Below, piece by piece: positions 63,163 through 64,000 of a stretch of 64,000 nt of DNA. Under the pieces are notes generated by a model. That model was not told where the DNA came from. It searched no databases and worked only from the letters and a program-made list of their open reading frames with translations. A program made the position numbers and the translations under genes. Numbering within the stretch: position 1 is the first letter of the stretch; each line of letters begins with the position of its first letter. The DNA is from Olsenella sp. SW781. Lineage in GTDB: Bacteria; Actinomycetota; Coriobacteriia; Coriobacteriales; Atopobiaceae. The stretch lies in assembly GCF_012027725.1 (NCBI RefSeq), contig NZ_SJOU01000011.1:22122-86121 (forward strand), given 5' to 3'.

Positions 63163-64000
63163 TCATCCGCGCAGCTCCGCCTCAATCTCCTCAATGGTAG
63201 GCAGAGAGCCGCGCAGCTCTTTCGGCATCAACCTGGAAAGCTCGTACTCGGATATGCCAATCGGCTGGCTGGAGCCCTCCACCGCGTACTGCGCCAGAAC
63301 ATTGTCTTTGCCTTTGCAGATAAGAAGCCCGACCGTGGGCTGATCAATCTCGCTCTTCAGGATGTGGTTGACCGCTACGACGTAGGTCCCGAGCTGCCCC
63401 ACGTACTCCGGCCTGAAGTCGGTGTCCTTAACCTCAATGACCACATAGCAGTGAAGTGCGGCGTGGTAGAAAAGAAGGTCAATCCACTGCTCCGTCTTCC
63501 CCACCACCAAACGATATTCCCGCCCGAGAAGGGCAAAGCCCGTCCCCAGCTCCATCAGAAACTGAGAGATATTGGTCATCAGGGCATCCTTGAGCTCACG
63601 CTCATCGTAGTCATCGCGAATGGCGAGAAAGTCGAACTGATAGGGGTCGCGTGTGATCTCCTGAGCGAGATCGCCCTGCGGGGCGGCAAGCGCACTCGAA
63701 AAGTTGTTTACCGCCTTGCCCTGACGCTCATAGAGACCACTATCCAGATAGTTGAGCAATACGGCGCGCGACCAGCCATTCTCCACGGTCTTACGGATGT
63801 AGAACTCCGCTTTCTCGCGGCTGCCACGACACTTGTCAATAATCGTTCTGATATGGCCCCATGGGACAGAGAACAACTCATCGCAAGCCGGCAATTCTGC
63901 CATAAGTTGTGGCAGAATTGCCGGGCCCACAGGAAACAGCTCGTAGAAGCGCTTCATGTACCGAAGGTTGCGCGGCGAGAAGCTCTTGGCGTTCAGAATC
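63163..64000 (-). CDS. YhcG/DUF1016-type nuclease, partial (runs off window)
   Basis: The frame is open from the window end (ILNAKSFSPRNLRYMKRFYE) to a stop at 63163, 279 residues; the N-terminus is missing. VPWGHIRTIIDKCRGSREKA, ENGWSRAVLLNYLDSGLYER, LAIRDDYDERELKDALMTNI and the nuclease core EYRLVVGKTEQWIDLLFYHA, then CYVVIEVKDTDFRPEYVGQL (PD-(D/E)XK: Asp, then Glu-x-Lys) identify the family. These nucleases occur in restriction and defence contexts. An internal Met at 63957 is not the true start. Confidence 0.88.
   Translation of the reverse strand, partial: ILNAKSFSPRNLRYMKRFYELFPVGPAILPQLMAELPACDELFSVPWGHIRTIIDKCRGSREKAEFYIRKTVENGWSRAVLLNYLDSGLYERQGKAVNNFSSALAAPQGDLAQEITRDPYQFDFLAIRDDYDERELKDALMTNISQFLMELGTGFALLGREYRLVVGKTEQWIDLLFYHAALHCYVVIEVKDTDFRPEYVGQLGTYVVAVNHILKSEIDQPTVGLLICKGKDNVLAQYAVEGSSQPIGISEYELSRLMPKELRGSLPTIEEIEAELRG

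Overview
The window is GC-rich DNA from an anaerobic, probably gut or oral actinobacterium. Gene content points to the Coriobacteriia, perhaps an Olsenella-like Atopobiaceae member: a selenium-dependent molybdenum-hydroxylase accessory set, a purine/diaminopropionate catabolic block, sortase-built pili and a very long type I-E CRISPR array. This placement is inference from gene content and composition; there is no rRNA or other marker gene in the window.

Layout. 1-8.0 kb: the N-terminal part of an FtsX-like permease, an XRE regulator, small flavoproteins, an aldo/keto reductase, an alpha/beta hydrolase, a LysR regulator, and two decayed copies of a macrodomain-linked sirtuin gene. 8.0-11.9 kb: a thiamine operon (thiC-thiM-thiE-thiD, minus strand) behind a TPP riboswitch. 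12-14.2 kb: a GntR (YtrA-type) regulator with an ABC exporter. 14.3-17 kb: a membrane protein between two near-identical giant palindromes, then a DUF364 protein and a THEP1-like NTPase. 17-25.4 kb: a FecB/FecCD-type importer, a YqeB-XdhC fusion, a cysteine desulfurase, DUF3343, YedF and YqeC, with a ModE-box-like palindrome; together these look like metal (Mo/W) and selenium supply for a molybdenum hydroxylase encoded elsewhere. 25.5-31.8 kb: a pilus operon (tip protein, major pilin, class C sortase, minor pilin). 32.3-40.5 kb: ygeX-ygeY-ygeW-carbamate kinase-ModE/MobA fusion-hydantoinase-ridA, resembling the E. coli yge/yqe anaerobic purine-degradation genes. 41.1-41.9 kb: an IS200-like element whose TnpA HUH motif is broken. 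41.9-47.8 kb: a type I-E CRISPR array of 97 repeats (96 spacers). 47.9-58.1 kb: cas2-cas1-cas6e-cas5e-cas7e-cse2-cse1-cas3 plus a stand-alone DnaQ-like exonuclease, all on the minus strand reading toward the array. 58.2-64 kb: an AlbA_2 protein, a membrane protein, a DUF234 ATPase, an ADP-ribosylglycohydrolase and a YhcG-type nuclease cut by the window end.

Two signals stand out beyond ordinary gene content. (1) In the gap between cas3 and cse1 there are two degenerate CRISPR repeats, one with compensatory stem changes, separated by 21 nt. That short 'spacer' matches 14 of its first 15 bases to DNA at the cas3 stop/cse1 promoter region, next to a PAM-like AAC. It looks like a crRNA-like regulator of the CreA/CreR kind, which would let Cascade repress its own operon. 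(2) The 11-mer GCGAGAAGRAC occurs exactly at least 30 times on both strands, in coding and intergenic DNA, where well under one is expected. Its function is unknown; a DNA-uptake or recombination/segregation signal is possible. A third layer is a family of palindromes with a GGGAC core that sits at gene ends and in several cases supplies stop codons and C-terminal tails.
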